From JBCCTX01 sp964468435 (GTDB lineage Bacteria; Bacteroidota; Bacteroidia; J057), in assembly GCA_964468435.1 (NCBI GenBank), contig CAYXVE010000004.1:1-64000 (forward strand): a DNA stretch of 64,000 bases. The letters run 5' to 3'. A model generated the notes under the pieces. The model was not told the origin of the DNA and did not search any database. It was given only the letters and a program-made list of their open reading frames with translations. Shown one piece after another: positions 19,050-28,294 of this stretch (the stretch's first letter is position 1; every line of letters starts with the position of its first letter). The position numbers and the translations under genes are program-made.

Positions 19050-19979
19050 ATGAAAGCGTCAAATCAAAAGGTGAGAACTGCCGAATTTCTTAAATTCCTA
19101 GGCATATTACTAGGATCAATCCTGCTGACCAGTACCTTGCTCTACAGCAACCTCAGATTTCCTCAATCCGAGAATCAGCGATTGCAAGATGAGATCGACG
19201 CTTTGGAGGCCGAATTGATCGCATCCACAAACCGGGAAATCCAGATGGCGGCATTGATCAAGTATATTGATTCGGCTTATACCATGATCCAGGACCTTAG
19301 TCGATCTGAGATGGAACTGATCCAGCTTCAGACACAGGGACTAGCAGGAGAATTTGGAAAAAGTGAAAAGCTCAATGCAATTAATTTTAAAGTTGTAGAC
19401 ATCAAGCGTTTGCTTCAGAATTTTGCCCAGGCGGAACGAGATACCGTTGGTATTATCATGACGGAGAATCTCAACAGTCAGGTAAAAAATAAAGTGGTTA
19501 ATCTCTATGATGCGATCCTGAGGGAGAAGGAATTGAAACGGACAGCAATCCTGGGAAATGACGAACAGGAGAATGCGGAACTGGTGGCGCTTAATGATAT
19601 GCTGGAACAAAAGGAGCAGCAGATTCAGAATCAGCAGATGCAGATGCAATTTGAAAATCAGCAGCAACAACTGAGTTCAAACCTTCAACAGGTGCAGGAT
19701 GGTCTGATTTCCTGCCAAAGTTCACTTACTGCAGCACAGGGAAAACTGATACGCGCTAAGTCTTTCTTATCTCAGGAATATCCTAACATACAGTTTATCA
19801 GTGAGAATATCCTTGCCAAAACCAATCAACTAAGTGGCCTTATCGCTCAGATTCGGGGATATGGAGACAAAGGGGATAAAGTTAAGATGGAGCAACTCAT
19901 TACAGAGTTCAATCAGATAGCAGACCAACTTCAGCGACTGGCTTCTAACATGAGTGGAATGACACCACAATTGGAATAA
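19050..19979 (+). CDS. tssO: T6SSiii coiled-coil membrane protein TssO
   Basis: 309 residues with a single N-terminal membrane segment (FLKFLGILLGSILLTSTLLY, about 14-34), followed by long helices rich in Gln/Glu (about 45-75 and 185-240, with QQ- and NQQ-rich heptads). This matches TssO of the T6SSiii, a one-pass protein with a periplasmic coiled coil. It is the last recognised tss gene. tssP, tssQ and tssR, the other subtype-specific genes, are not recognisable in this window. Confidence 0.78.
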   Translation: MKASNQKVRTAEFLKFLGILLGSILLTSTLLYSNLRFPQSENQRLQDEIDALEAELIASTNREIQMAALIKYIDSAYTMIQDLSRSEMELIQLQTQGLAGEFGKSEKLNAINFKVVDIKRLLQNFAQAERDTVGIIMTENLNSQVKNKVVNLYDAILREKELKRTAILGNDEQENAELVALNDMLEQKEQQIQNQQMQMQFENQQQQLSSNLQQVQDGLISCQSSLTAAQGKLIRAKSFLSQEYPNIQFISENILAKTNQLSGLIAQIRGYGDKGDKVKMEQLITEFNQIADQLQRLASNMSGMTPQLE

Positions 19980-20016
19980 AAGTTTTACAAAAACCCGTTT
20001 TTTAAATATTATCTAT

Positions 20017-21660
20017 ATGAAGAACAACCTTGGTTTCCAGGTGGGATTATTACTAATCGCATTTTGTTCATTATATCTAAGCGTAAGCCAAGCACAGAAC
20101 CTTGGGATCAATTATCAGGGGGTGCTCAGGGATGAAAATGGAGGTCTGTTGCAAAACCAAAACGTAACCATTGAATTTCAAATCATCAGAGGGCAGCCCA
20201 GTGGTCCTGTGGCCTTTACCGAGTCTATAGAAACAGGGACTGATGACTTTGGCTTGGTCAATCTTATTATTGGACGGCAAAATGCCAATCAGTTTAGCCA
20301 GATTGATTGGGGAGCAGATATTTATTTCCTTAAGGTATTACTGAATGGGGTACAAATAGGAGCTACCCGTCAGTTTCAGTCAGTACCTTATAGTAATATT
20401 GCCACTGATATGGACTTGGATCAGTTGGTCGACGTTTCAGCTTCAGCAGCTTCCGAGGGACAATTTCTCCAATTTCGATCAGGAATCTGGGAACCCGGGA
20501 ATATTGAACCTACAGAATTTACCGCTGGGAATGGTATTGCTATTACGGGAAATGAGATTTCCAATACAGCACCCGATCAGACAGTTACCATCAATGCTGG
20601 CAATAATATCACAGTCAATGGTAGCTATCCTGCATTTGAGATATCGGCTGCTGGTGGAGGGATTACCTACACGGCTGGAGATGGCATCGCCATCAACGAC
20701 AATGAGATTTCCAATACAGCCCCTGACCGTACGGTTAAGTTGACAGCGGGAAATAATGTAAATATTAGTGGTACCTATCCGGATTTTACCATTTCGGCTA
20801 CAGGAGGTGTTACCTATCAGGCAGGCAACGGCATCTCCATCAATAACAATACAATCTCCAATACTGCCCCTGATCAAACCGTAACCCTTACAGAAGGCAA
20901 TAACATTGATATTACAGGTAATTACCCCAACTTTACGATTGCGGCCACTGGAGGTGGAGGAGGATCAAGTGTCTGGAGCACCAGTGGAAATAATATATTC
21001 TACAATGGAGGCAGTATTTCGATGGGGAAAAATAGTCCTATCAATGGCTTGAATGTGAATAATATACAGTATCTGCCTACAGGAAGATTGCTCGACGTAA
21101 ACCTACCTGTCAATATCAGAGGCAATGTCTTCATTACACATGACTTTGGAAATGCCAACTTTGGATTGAGCCTCAGGAATAATCAGATTCCCAATCGACT
21201 CTGGACGATGCATGTAGCTGCCAACGATCCCATAGGTCCCGCCGACGGATCCTTGAACTTCCTTTATAATGGAAATGGGAGAATAAGGTTTTCTACCAAT
21301 GGAGACTTACTAATTGATGGTTTTCTATCAGAAGGATCTGATATGAGATTCAAAGTGGATATCAAGCCAACTGATGAGGTCTTATCCAGAGCCTTACAAC
21401 TCAGGCTGGCAAGATACAGGCTAAAGCATTCAGACAAGGAGGAAATAGGGTACGTTGCTCAGGAAGTTCAGAAAATATTCCCCGAGCTTGTTTCCTATCA
21501 TCCAGACAATGACAGATACTATCTAAACTACCAACGCTTTGGTCCGATTGCGATAGAAGCGCTCAAAGAGCAGCAGACAGTAATCAATGAACAGGCACAG
21601 CGTATTGACCAGTTGGAAGAGCGAATCAAGCGATTGGAGGCGTTGATTTCCAACAAGTAG
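20017..21660 (+). CDS. Secreted tail-fibre-like protein with C-terminal S74 chaperone domain
   Basis: 547 residues with a Sec signal peptide (VGLLLIAFCSLYLSVSQA). A beta-rich N-terminal domain (about 25-155, LGINYQGVLRDENGG...QIDWGADIYFLKV) is common in Bacteroidota surface proteins. Three tandem repeats follow, then a fibre region. The C-terminal 110 residues form an endosialidase-type S74 intramolecular chaperone: GSDMRFKVDIKP carries the nucleophile-type Ser, followed by IGYVAQEVQKIFPELV and a terminal coiled coil. Such domains trimerise fibres and then cut themselves off. The gene follows tssO by 37 nt in the same direction, so it may share the T6SS transcript, although the signal peptide implies surface display. 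Confidence 0.85.
   Translation: MKNNLGFQVGLLLIAFCSLYLSVSQAQNLGINYQGVLRDENGGLLQNQNVTIEFQIIRGQPSGPVAFTESIETGTDDFGLVNLIIGRQNANQFSQIDWGADIYFLKVLLNGVQIGATRQFQSVPYSNIATDMDLDQLVDVSASAASEGQFLQFRSGIWEPGNIEPTEFTAGNGIAITGNEISNTAPDQTVTINAGNNITVNGSYPAFEISAAGGGITYTAGDGIAINDNEISNTAPDRTVKLTAGNNVNISGTYPDFTISATGGVTYQAGNGISINNNTISNTAPDQTVTLTEGNNIDITGNYPNFTIAATGGGGGSSVWSTSGNNIFYNGGSISMGKNSPINGLNVNNIQYLPTGRLLDVNLPVNIRGNVFITHDFGNANFGLSLRNNQIPNRLWTMHVAANDPIGPADGSLNFLYNGNGRIRFSTNGDLLIDGFLSEGSDMRFKVDIKPTDEVLSRALQLRLARYRLKHSDKEEIGYVAQEVQKIFPELVSYHPDNDRYYLNYQRFGPIAIEALKEQQTVINEQAQRIDQLEERIKRLEALISNK
20512..20964 (+). repeat. Three tandem ~150-bp repeats in the fibre gene
   Basis: Each unit encodes about 50 residues of the form YTAGDGIAINDNEISNTAPD-(Q/R)TV...AGNN(I/V)...G(S/T/N)YP.F.I.A(A/T)GG. 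The next paralogue (21674-22999) has only one unit, at about 22159-22328, so copy number differs between sister genes. This is consistent with slippage or unequal recombination changing fibre length. Confidence 0.8.
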
Positions 21661-21673
21661 TCTATATAATACT

Positions 21674-22999
21674 ATGTTTATGAAATATAAGAACGCTTAT
21701 ACTTATCTGGCCTTTTTGTTTTGTTGGATAAGCGTCATACCCATGGTTTCTCAAAATGCCGGGATCAACTATCAGGCCATCTTAAGAGATGATGATGGTC
21801 AGATCCTTTCCAATCAAAATGTTGCCCTCGGATTTGAAATTATTCGAAATCAAGTAAATGGCCCTGTAGTATTTACGGAGAATATGGCAGTCACTACGGA
21901 TGATTTTGGACTGGTCAATCTAGTCATTGGACAGCAAAACCAAGTGCAGTTCAATCAGATTGACTGGGGTGCAGATAATTATTTCCTGAAAGTATCCCTG
22001 AATGGAAATCAGATCGGAAATGTTCGTCAGTTCCAGGCGGTACCCTACAGCAAAATTGCTACAGACATGGAGCTGGGGAATCTCGATGATGTAGAAATAG
22101 TATCGGTTGCCGAAGGAAATGTATTGGTATTCCAGGGAGGTACCTGGCGACCTGGAACAGTGGAAACCGTTACCTATACCGCGGGAGGAGGTATCGCGAT
22201 TAATGACAATAAAATTACTAATACAGCGCCTGACCAGATTGTAACCCTTACAGAGGGTAATAATATCGACATAACCGGGACTTATCCCAATTTCACCATA
22301 GCAGCTACAACAGGTGGAGGAGGGAATACGGTCTGGCGTACAAATGGGAATAATATTTACTACGACCAAGGGAGTATCTCCATGGGAAAATCTACTGCCA
22401 TCAATGGACTGAATCTCAATGGCTTTGATTATTTACCTACCGGGAATCTACTGGATGTAAATCTCCCGGTAAATGTAAGGGGAAATTTGTTTGTAAGACA
22501 TGATTTTGGCTCGATTAATTTTGGCTTAAGTATTCAAAATTCAGAAGACTTATCTAATGTATGGACCTTACATAGCTCATCGAGTCCCAGTAGTCCTGGT
22601 TTTGACAAGAATCTCTTCTTTGTCAGAGATAATAATATCGTATCCATGATCAGAACAAATGGTGAATTTATTCAACTTTCTGATGCCCGCTTCAAATCTG
22701 ATATAAGGCCCCTACACGATGTGCTTCCTAAATTGACACAACTACAGGCACGTGCATACACTACAGATCCGGCTAGAAAGGCTAGTGTAGGATTTTTAGC
22801 TCAGGAAGTGAAGAATATATTTCCCGAGGCTGTATATTATGATCAGGCGCGGGATGTCTATATGATCAACTATAGTACATTTGGTGTATTAGCCGTACAA
22901 GCTATCAAAGAATTGAAAGGGATTATTGTTGAACAAAAGCATCAGCTAGAACAATTGATGAACCGGATCGAGATGATTGAGAAAAAGTTGGATAATTAG
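21674..22999 (+). CDS. Second secreted S74 tail-fibre-like protein
   Basis: 441 residues, a paralogue of the preceding gene with the same architecture: signal peptide (start possibly at the second ATG of the MFMKYKN sequence), an N-terminal domain (AGINYQAILRDDDGQ...QIDWGADNYFLKV), one repeat unit instead of three, a fibre segment and the S74 domain (SDARFKSDIRPLHDVL, VGFLAQEVKNIFPEAV) with a final coiled coil. It lies 13 nt after its sister, so this is a tandem duplication that has since diverged in the fibre region. The function is probably adhesion or surface structure; a direct role in T6SS targeting is speculative. Confidence 0.83.
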   Translation: MFMKYKNAYTYLAFLFCWISVIPMVSQNAGINYQAILRDDDGQILSNQNVALGFEIIRNQVNGPVVFTENMAVTTDDFGLVNLVIGQQNQVQFNQIDWGADNYFLKVSLNGNQIGNVRQFQAVPYSKIATDMELGNLDDVEIVSVAEGNVLVFQGGTWRPGTVETVTYTAGGGIAINDNKITNTAPDQIVTLTEGNNIDITGTYPNFTIAATTGGGGNTVWRTNGNNIYYDQGSISMGKSTAINGLNLNGFDYLPTGNLLDVNLPVNVRGNLFVRHDFGSINFGLSIQNSEDLSNVWTLHSSSSPSSPGFDKNLFFVRDNNIVSMIRTNGEFIQLSDARFKSDIRPLHDVLPKLTQLQARAYTTDPARKASVGFLAQEVKNIFPEAVYYDQARDVYMINYSTFGVLAVQAIKELKGIIVEQKHQLEQLMNRIEMIEKKLDN

Positions 23000-23008
23000 C
23001 AGCACTCA

Positions 23009-23215
23009 ACCATTCAAGTATTGGGTTTTAACATCTAGCAGGACAATACAAACGGCCCCTTTGTATTCAGTGAATCGTATACCATAGAGACCAATGATTT
23101 TGGGCTGATCAACCTCATCATGGGAAGCCGGAATACAGACGCTTTGAATCAGATTGACTAGGCTGCGGGTTCTTACTTTTTGGAAATCTTTACGATTAGT
23201 TCTGTCTTCGGGTAA
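23009..23215 (+). pseudogene. Remnant of a third S74 fibre paralogue (N-terminal domain)
   Basis: The plus-strand frame through 23039 reads VLGFNI-stop-QDNTNGPFVFSESYTIETNDFGLINLIMGS...ALNQID-stop-AAGSYFLEIF. This aligns without gaps to VALGFEIIRNQVNGPVVFTEN...TTDDFGLVNLVIGQ...FNQIDWGADNYFLKV of the neighbouring gene. The Trp of QIDW has become TAG (23159-23161), and the frame ends at TAA 23213-23215. No start, repeat or chaperone domain remains. It overlaps the 3' end of the convergent PorP/SprF gene by about 20 bp. Confidence 0.8.
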
Positions 23216-24761
23216 ATACAACCTGGATGTTGAATCTGCGTGCACTGTTCAACTGTTTGCCGGTGCTGAGAAAGAAGTCAAATTGGCGTCTGTTAAGATT
23301 TAAAACGCGACTGAATTCATTTTGAAGAGATAGCATTTTCAGTAATGCCAGCTCTTTTCTGTTGATGTTGCCAGGTCTGATGAGGGCCCCTTCAGTCCCC
23401 TGTGCCGTTGCATATCGTATATTGGCGGGATTTCCATATTCTGCACGATAGTTGACCAACGCTGCAAGATCCAGTATGCGTTCATTATCCCTGAGCTCTG
23501 TACGGATTTCTATAGATTGTATTCCCAAAAGCTCATCCTGGTTGAGTAGCATCCGGTTGACGATCTGAGAAATATGAGCTGAAAGATTTTGGGCTTCGGA
23601 CCATTGATTGGCATCATAAGGATTGGTATCATCTGTAAATTGATAGACGAGCGTTACTCGCCTGCTACTGATCAGTGATACAACATTTGCATCAGCAGGA
23701 AGGCCGTTTACCATAGAGAGTTCTTCATTCAGGCATTCGGGATTTCTCCAGAGTGGATCACAGTCTTGTACAGGGATACGGCTATTGGATTTACCCAGGT
23801 CAAAAGAAATTCCTGCTTCAAGTGTTAGAGGAAGATCTCTATGAATTTCTGCAATCAAGTTCAGCCTTGTTTTTGGCGTGATATTCATACCAATCATCCC
23901 ATTAATTGCCCGGAAATTACTACCTGGAGTATTTTCATCTTCTGTTAGATCCCAACGCGTACCGGCCCCCAGTCCCAGTTGAGCAAATTTGGGAAAGACA
24001 ATACGAGCAAATAAGTCTACATCACTTCCTCCAAGTATGGGACTACCACCGTTAGGTAATTCACCCAGGATCACTTTATAGAGAACTGAGGGTTCAAGAT
24101 AGACGTTTGTAGAGAGGGACAACCTTACATTTGCACCTGCCATGATATGAGGGTATTGTTCGAAGAAAACTTCTTCGGTATCGCTGGCATCAGATCCTGG
24201 AAGCTGTGTAGCTGAGGCTCCAATCCTCACGAGGGTATTTCCCCTTTCATATTGGTATTGTACACCAACCCCTGCGTTGAGATTGTATTGAGAATGAGAT
24301 TGACCTGTATTTAAAATGGGGTCTTGTCTGGAAAAATCACTGATCAGCTCATTAAAAATCTGGTCATAGTCAATCTGGTAATTGAGAACCCCTATGGAAA
24401 TGCCGAGGGAAAGGGTGTGATATTGTCCAGTATTCAAGTGAAGAGTAGGATATACAGATAACCCGGTTCGGTTGAGCACAAATGCCCTGTCATGTTCAAT
24501 GGTCGCTCCCAAGCTAAAGGATTTGTTCATGAGCGGTATACCCTGAAATGCGACCAGAGAAGTAGACGGAGCTTCATTGAAACCTGTCCAGTATTGTCTA
24601 TGCGCTAAATGTATGACCGGAGATCCATCTATGCCTGATGAAGCGGGATTGTATAACTCCGGACGGTAAATAAACTGATGCATGGTAGGCACCTGCTGGG
24701 CAGTTGAAAGGGATACCAGGGCTATGGAGAGTAAAATAAAGAGGGTGATATTGTATTTCAT
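23196..24761 (-). CDS. PorP/SprF-family outer membrane protein (T9SS-associated)
   Basis: 521 residues with signal peptide (ITLFILLSIALVSLSTAQQ). The PorP/SprF signature follows: VPTMHQFIYRPELYNPASSGIDGSPVIHLAHRQYWTGFNEAPST, then an 8-14-strand beta-barrel pattern with FSLGATIEHDRAF. It is longer than typical PorP/SprF (about 300 residues) because of a C-terminal periplasmic-looking domain of about 190 residues with OmpA-like character. It follows the gliding-motility C-terminal-domain protein (24782-27154) by 20 nt on the same strand. Such pairs are thought to retain or assemble the secreted partner at the surface. Confidence 0.85.
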   Translation of the reverse strand: MKYNITLFILLSIALVSLSTAQQVPTMHQFIYRPELYNPASSGIDGSPVIHLAHRQYWTGFNEAPSTSLVAFQGIPLMNKSFSLGATIEHDRAFVLNRTGLSVYPTLHLNTGQYHTLSLGISIGVLNYQIDYDQIFNELISDFSRQDPILNTGQSHSQYNLNAGVGVQYQYERGNTLVRIGASATQLPGSDASDTEEVFFEQYPHIMAGANVRLSLSTNVYLEPSVLYKVILGELPNGGSPILGGSDVDLFARIVFPKFAQLGLGAGTRWDLTEDENTPGSNFRAINGMIGMNITPKTRLNLIAEIHRDLPLTLEAGISFDLGKSNSRIPVQDCDPLWRNPECLNEELSMVNGLPADANVVSLISSRRVTLVYQFTDDTNPYDANQWSEAQNLSAHISQIVNRMLLNQDELLGIQSIEIRTELRDNERILDLAALVNYRAEYGNPANIRYATAQGTEGALIRPGNINRKELALLKMLSLQNEFSRVLNLNRRQFDFFLSTGKQLNSARRFNIQVVFTRRQN

Positions 24762-24781
24762 TGCTCAGCAAATTAGTTCAT

Positions 24782-27154
24782 CTATCGGGGATTGCGTTGT
24801 ATAAGAAGTGCACCTTTATAAGTACCCTGGACGTCTCTGCTGGCATCTACGATATACCAATATACTCCATCAGGAAGTGATCCTCCATCCCAGTCATTCT
24901 GATAATTATCGGACTCAAATACGACTGCTCCCTGCCGGTTGAATACCTTCACTTCATATCGGGACTGTAGGCTGGCATTTTCAAAAATCCACTGATCGTT
25001 GTAGCCGTCTCCATTGGGGGTAATGATACCTGGGATGTTGATTTGTGAGGGAGCCGAAATGATCACAAGATCTATAACACAGCTAGAGTCTAGCGGAGGA
25101 CAGGCTTCAAAGCCAGCCCAGGCACGATATCTCAGTTTGCCCACTTGAGTTCGTGGATTTAGTTGTATAGGCTGTGAAACTACATTGATACCTATGAGTT
25201 CATCGAGCGTAACAGGTATTTCTCCTTCTATATTTTCCAGCCTCCAGCCTACGGTAGCTTGCTCATTGTCCGGAAAAAACTCCATCAGCAATGTCCCTCC
25301 TGATCCTGTGAGCGTATCTGACAGCCCACCACAAATCAGGGTTTGTTGTTGATCCTGATAGGTAAGTTCAATAAGCGTTATCCCAAGATTATTAGGAATG
25401 ACTTCAACCGATACTTCATCGCTAGCCTGACAGATAGAGTCAGGATCAGAAACAGTGAGTCTGTAATTTGTGCTGGTGTTGGGAGTAGCTATTGGGGTGG
25501 GATCTTCCGGATCGTTAATCGATTCTATAGGCGACCAAAGGTAAAGCTTATCGGAATCCTTAGAATTTCCCAATTGTATCGTTTCCCCGGCACAAATCGT
25601 AGTATCATTTCCGGCATCTGCTTCAGGCACAGATCTAAAGGAAAGGCTGATCGTATCCCTTGTTGTGCATATATCCCCACCAGATTTCCAGATGAGTTCG
25701 TAGATGCCAGGTTCGCTCACTGTGGCAATTGCATCTGGCTGTAAGCTGTCAGATACTGAAACATTGTTCTGATCTTCCCATATCCAAACACCACGGCCGC
25801 TTACCGGTGCAGCCTGTAGCACATATTCCTCACCGCAAATGGTATCTGTAGGAGGACCCGCTTCAGCAGGCTGGCTATCTATGAAGTCAATACGGATCGT
25901 ATCTGATACGGGCGCTTGACATGCATCATTGCTCACTTCCCAGATCAACGTGTAAAGGCCAAACTCTTCCACAGTAAGATCGAGGATATGTGTAGTGGTG
26001 TCTGGTATTAGATCTGAGAAGGCTGTCTCGGCAACATACCACCTGCTACTATCCTCATCTGGAGCCTGCAAAGCTTGTAATTCCACATTGGGTTGGCAAA
26101 GGGAAGTGTCTGAAATCTGCGGCGTGAGGATTTCCGCTTGCAAGGGTCTGTTAAAGAAGATAGTCAGTGTATCCTGCTCTGTGCAGCTTCCCAATGATTC
26201 GCTCCATACAAAGGTGTAAACGCCGTATGCGTTACTTTCTATGCTGATTGTTGTGTAGAATGTACTATCGCCTTCTGTGAATACAACGGGTTCGTTGTTA
26301 TCTATTTGTTGCCACCTTCCTAAACCTGAAGGGATGTAGGTCAACGTCGTACCACCCAGCGACAGGGAGTCTGCACATATAGAAAGGGTATCTGCTCCAA
26401 TATCCACCCATAAGTCATCGAAGAGTATCTGCAAAGAGTCTGTAACACTACATGCGCCATTAGATACCTCAAAGATTAGAGAAATAGCTGTTTCCTGAAT
26501 CGAATCCCCTATAATCAGGGTATCATTCCCAACCCTGAATATTCCCTGAATATCTGGAACGATATCCCATGAACCAGTGCTTTGCACAAGTAAGGTATCG
26601 GGAAGCGTATTGATACACCTGACAATTGTATCACCCAATGAATCACCAGATCTTGTAACAATGGCAAACTGCGGAATTGAATTAAAGACTATATCCAGGG
26701 TATCTGCTGCAAAGTTTTCACCGTCATTTATCTGGACGATTACCGTATTACTCCTATCGAGTGAAAAGTCTTCCAGCAACTCCAGCATGATAGAGTCGGA
26801 AAGTGTAAGTGAAGTAGTATCTGCCAGGAAGTCACCATCGATTGACCACTGAAAGATTGCACTATCGCTAAATACTTCTTCAGCTACTGAAAGTATGACG
26901 GTATCATGCTTACATATGGAATACAATTTTACCGAGTCCTCTAGGGTATTGTCATTGACCTGAATCCGGATAGAAATAGTATCCCGTACTGCTGTAGTTG
27001 ATAAGGTGTCAAGATTACTGAAGTGATCAGCCACAAAAAGAGAAAATATTGAGTATCCCGTCTTGATTATGGGCTTATTGTGAGGATCACAATCAAAAAT
27101 AGTTGTATGGAAATATGCAGTAAAGATTAAGAGGAATGAAAATAATAACCTCAT
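24782..27154 (-). CDS. Large secreted protein with gliding-motility (T9SS type B) C-terminal domain
   Basis: 790 residues with an N-terminal signal peptide. A tandem array of PKD/Ig-like modules follows, with recurring cysteine-containing motifs such as CTEQDTLTIFF, CQAPVSDTIRIDF and CTTRDTISLSF. The last 85 residues (IITPNGDGYNDQW...YEVKVFNRQGAVVFES..WDGG.LPDGVYWYIVDA) are the CHU_C sorting domain recognised by the T9SS. The partner PorP/SprF gene lies directly downstream. This is a cell-surface adhesin or matrix protein; its binding target cannot be read from the sequence. Confidence 0.88.
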   Translation of the reverse strand: MRLLFSFLLIFTAYFHTTIFDCDPHNKPIIKTGYSIFSLFVADHFSNLDTLSTTAVRDTISIRIQVNDNTLEDSVKLYSICKHDTVILSVAEEVFSDSAIFQWSIDGDFLADTTSLTLSDSIMLELLEDFSLDRSNTVIVQINDGENFAADTLDIVFNSIPQFAIVTRSGDSLGDTIVRCINTLPDTLLVQSTGSWDIVPDIQGIFRVGNDTLIIGDSIQETAISLIFEVSNGACSVTDSLQILFDDLWVDIGADTLSICADSLSLGGTTLTYIPSGLGRWQQIDNNEPVVFTEGDSTFYTTISIESNAYGVYTFVWSESLGSCTEQDTLTIFFNRPLQAEILTPQISDTSLCQPNVELQALQAPDEDSSRWYVAETAFSDLIPDTTTHILDLTVEEFGLYTLIWEVSNDACQAPVSDTIRIDFIDSQPAEAGPPTDTICGEEYVLQAAPVSGRGVWIWEDQNNVSVSDSLQPDAIATVSEPGIYELIWKSGGDICTTRDTISLSFRSVPEADAGNDTTICAGETIQLGNSKDSDKLYLWSPIESINDPEDPTPIATPNTSTNYRLTVSDPDSICQASDEVSVEVIPNNLGITLIELTYQDQQQTLICGGLSDTLTGSGGTLLMEFFPDNEQATVGWRLENIEGEIPVTLDELIGINVVSQPIQLNPRTQVGKLRYRAWAGFEACPPLDSSCVIDLVIISAPSQINIPGIITPNGDGYNDQWIFENASLQSRYEVKVFNRQGAVVFESDNYQNDWDGGSLPDGVYWYIVDASRDVQGTYKGALLIQRNPR

Positions 27155-27228
27155 GGTAAAGTGGAATAACCATAAAAGATTGACATGTATGCAAATTAAG
27201 GATTATTTTAAATTATTAAAATATTTCC

Positions 27229-27236
27229 TATATTTG
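27229..27236 (+). promoter_or_regulatory. Putative Bacteroidota -7 promoter box for the second PorP/SprF operon
   Basis: TATATTTG matches the Bacteroidota TAnnTTTG box, 37 nt before the ATG at 27274 in an AT-rich divergent spacer. No convincing -33 TTG lies at the usual spacing, so the call is moderate. Confidence 0.45.
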
Positions 27237-27273
27237 ATTATATTCCCTCTAGTGATTCTACTGAGTATTTAAC

Positions 27274-28260
27274 ATGAAATTATACACAACCCTTCTGATT
27301 TTCGTGGGATGTATATTGTTTTCAGGAAACATGTATAGTCAGCAGTTTCCCCTGTTTTTCAACAATCGCGACAACGGGTTTCTCATTAATCCCTCAATGA
27401 CTGTTGTACCTGTTCCCATTGAGTTCAAAAGTCGTGGCGACAGAATGACTAAACACGTCAAAACGATTGCCATGATTACTGGAAGACTTCAATGGCAGGG
27501 TTTTGAAGATAGCAGTCCTACCACAGGTAGTTTTAATATCCAGCAACGGTTTGGAGATATTACTTCTTTCTGGGGCGGACTGTTTGCCATACGCGATCAG
27601 ACAGGTCCCCTTTCTTTTACAGGGATCGGAGTTAAAGGATCTGTTAGTAAGCATTTGAGCAATGATCAGACGATCAGTGGAGGGATTTCACTTACGTATT
27701 TCCAGCATAAGCTGGATACGGATGGCGATCTACTCAAGTTTTATGATGTCAACGATCCTACCATTATTCAAAATACACAATTTGAAACTTTTGTAGCACC
27801 AGGTTTCGGTATTTTTTACAATGCCCGATCCTTTTATGCGGGTCTATCAGTTCCCTATTTGGTATTTCTCGACCCGGGTGAGATCAGAAGTTTTTCAGAT
27901 CAATATTACTTTACTACAGGTGGATTTATCAGTATGTCAAATGGTCAAGTCATGCTGGAACCTTCCTTGTGGATACAGCACTCTAGTGGTACGCCTGATT
28001 TTACAGCTACCTCTACGTTGTTGGATGGTAATGTGAAATGCTGGTACTTTATCGAACAGGATTTTCCGGTATGGGCAGGCCTTGGATTCAACAATAATTC
28101 TCATTGGAGAATAGAAGCAGGCATGATTACAGGTGCTACCTACAGTAAACAAACAAAATCCACGCTCTTCAAACTAGGGCTGGCTTATGGAAGTCAGATT
28201 GGAATGGCTTCTGGCTTGGGCAATATTTTTGAAGCCAGCATAGGAGTTCTTGTAAACTAA
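27274..28260 (+). CDS. PorP/SprF-family outer membrane protein (typical length)
   Basis: 328 residues with signal peptide (LLIFVGCILFSGNMYSQQ), then FPLFFNNRDNGFLINPSMTVVPVPIEFKSRG and the beta-barrel pattern of the PorP/SprF family, including FNIQQRFGDITSFWGGLFAIRDQTGPLSFTG. It diverges from the first T9SS pair and is followed after 34 nt by a secreted protein with a gliding-motility C-terminal domain, repeating the same pairing in reverse gene order. Confidence 0.85.
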   Translation: MKLYTTLLIFVGCILFSGNMYSQQFPLFFNNRDNGFLINPSMTVVPVPIEFKSRGDRMTKHVKTIAMITGRLQWQGFEDSSPTTGSFNIQQRFGDITSFWGGLFAIRDQTGPLSFTGIGVKGSVSKHLSNDQTISGGISLTYFQHKLDTDGDLLKFYDVNDPTIIQNTQFETFVAPGFGIFYNARSFYAGLSVPYLVFLDPGEIRSFSDQYYFTTGGFISMSNGQVMLEPSLWIQHSSGTPDFTATSTLLDGNVKCWYFIEQDFPVWAGLGFNNNSHWRIEAGMITGATYSKQTKSTLFKLGLAYGSQIGMASGLGNIFEASIGVLVN

Positions 28261-28294
28261 TCTTAAACTTAGGCATAGAAAACAAGTGTACTCC

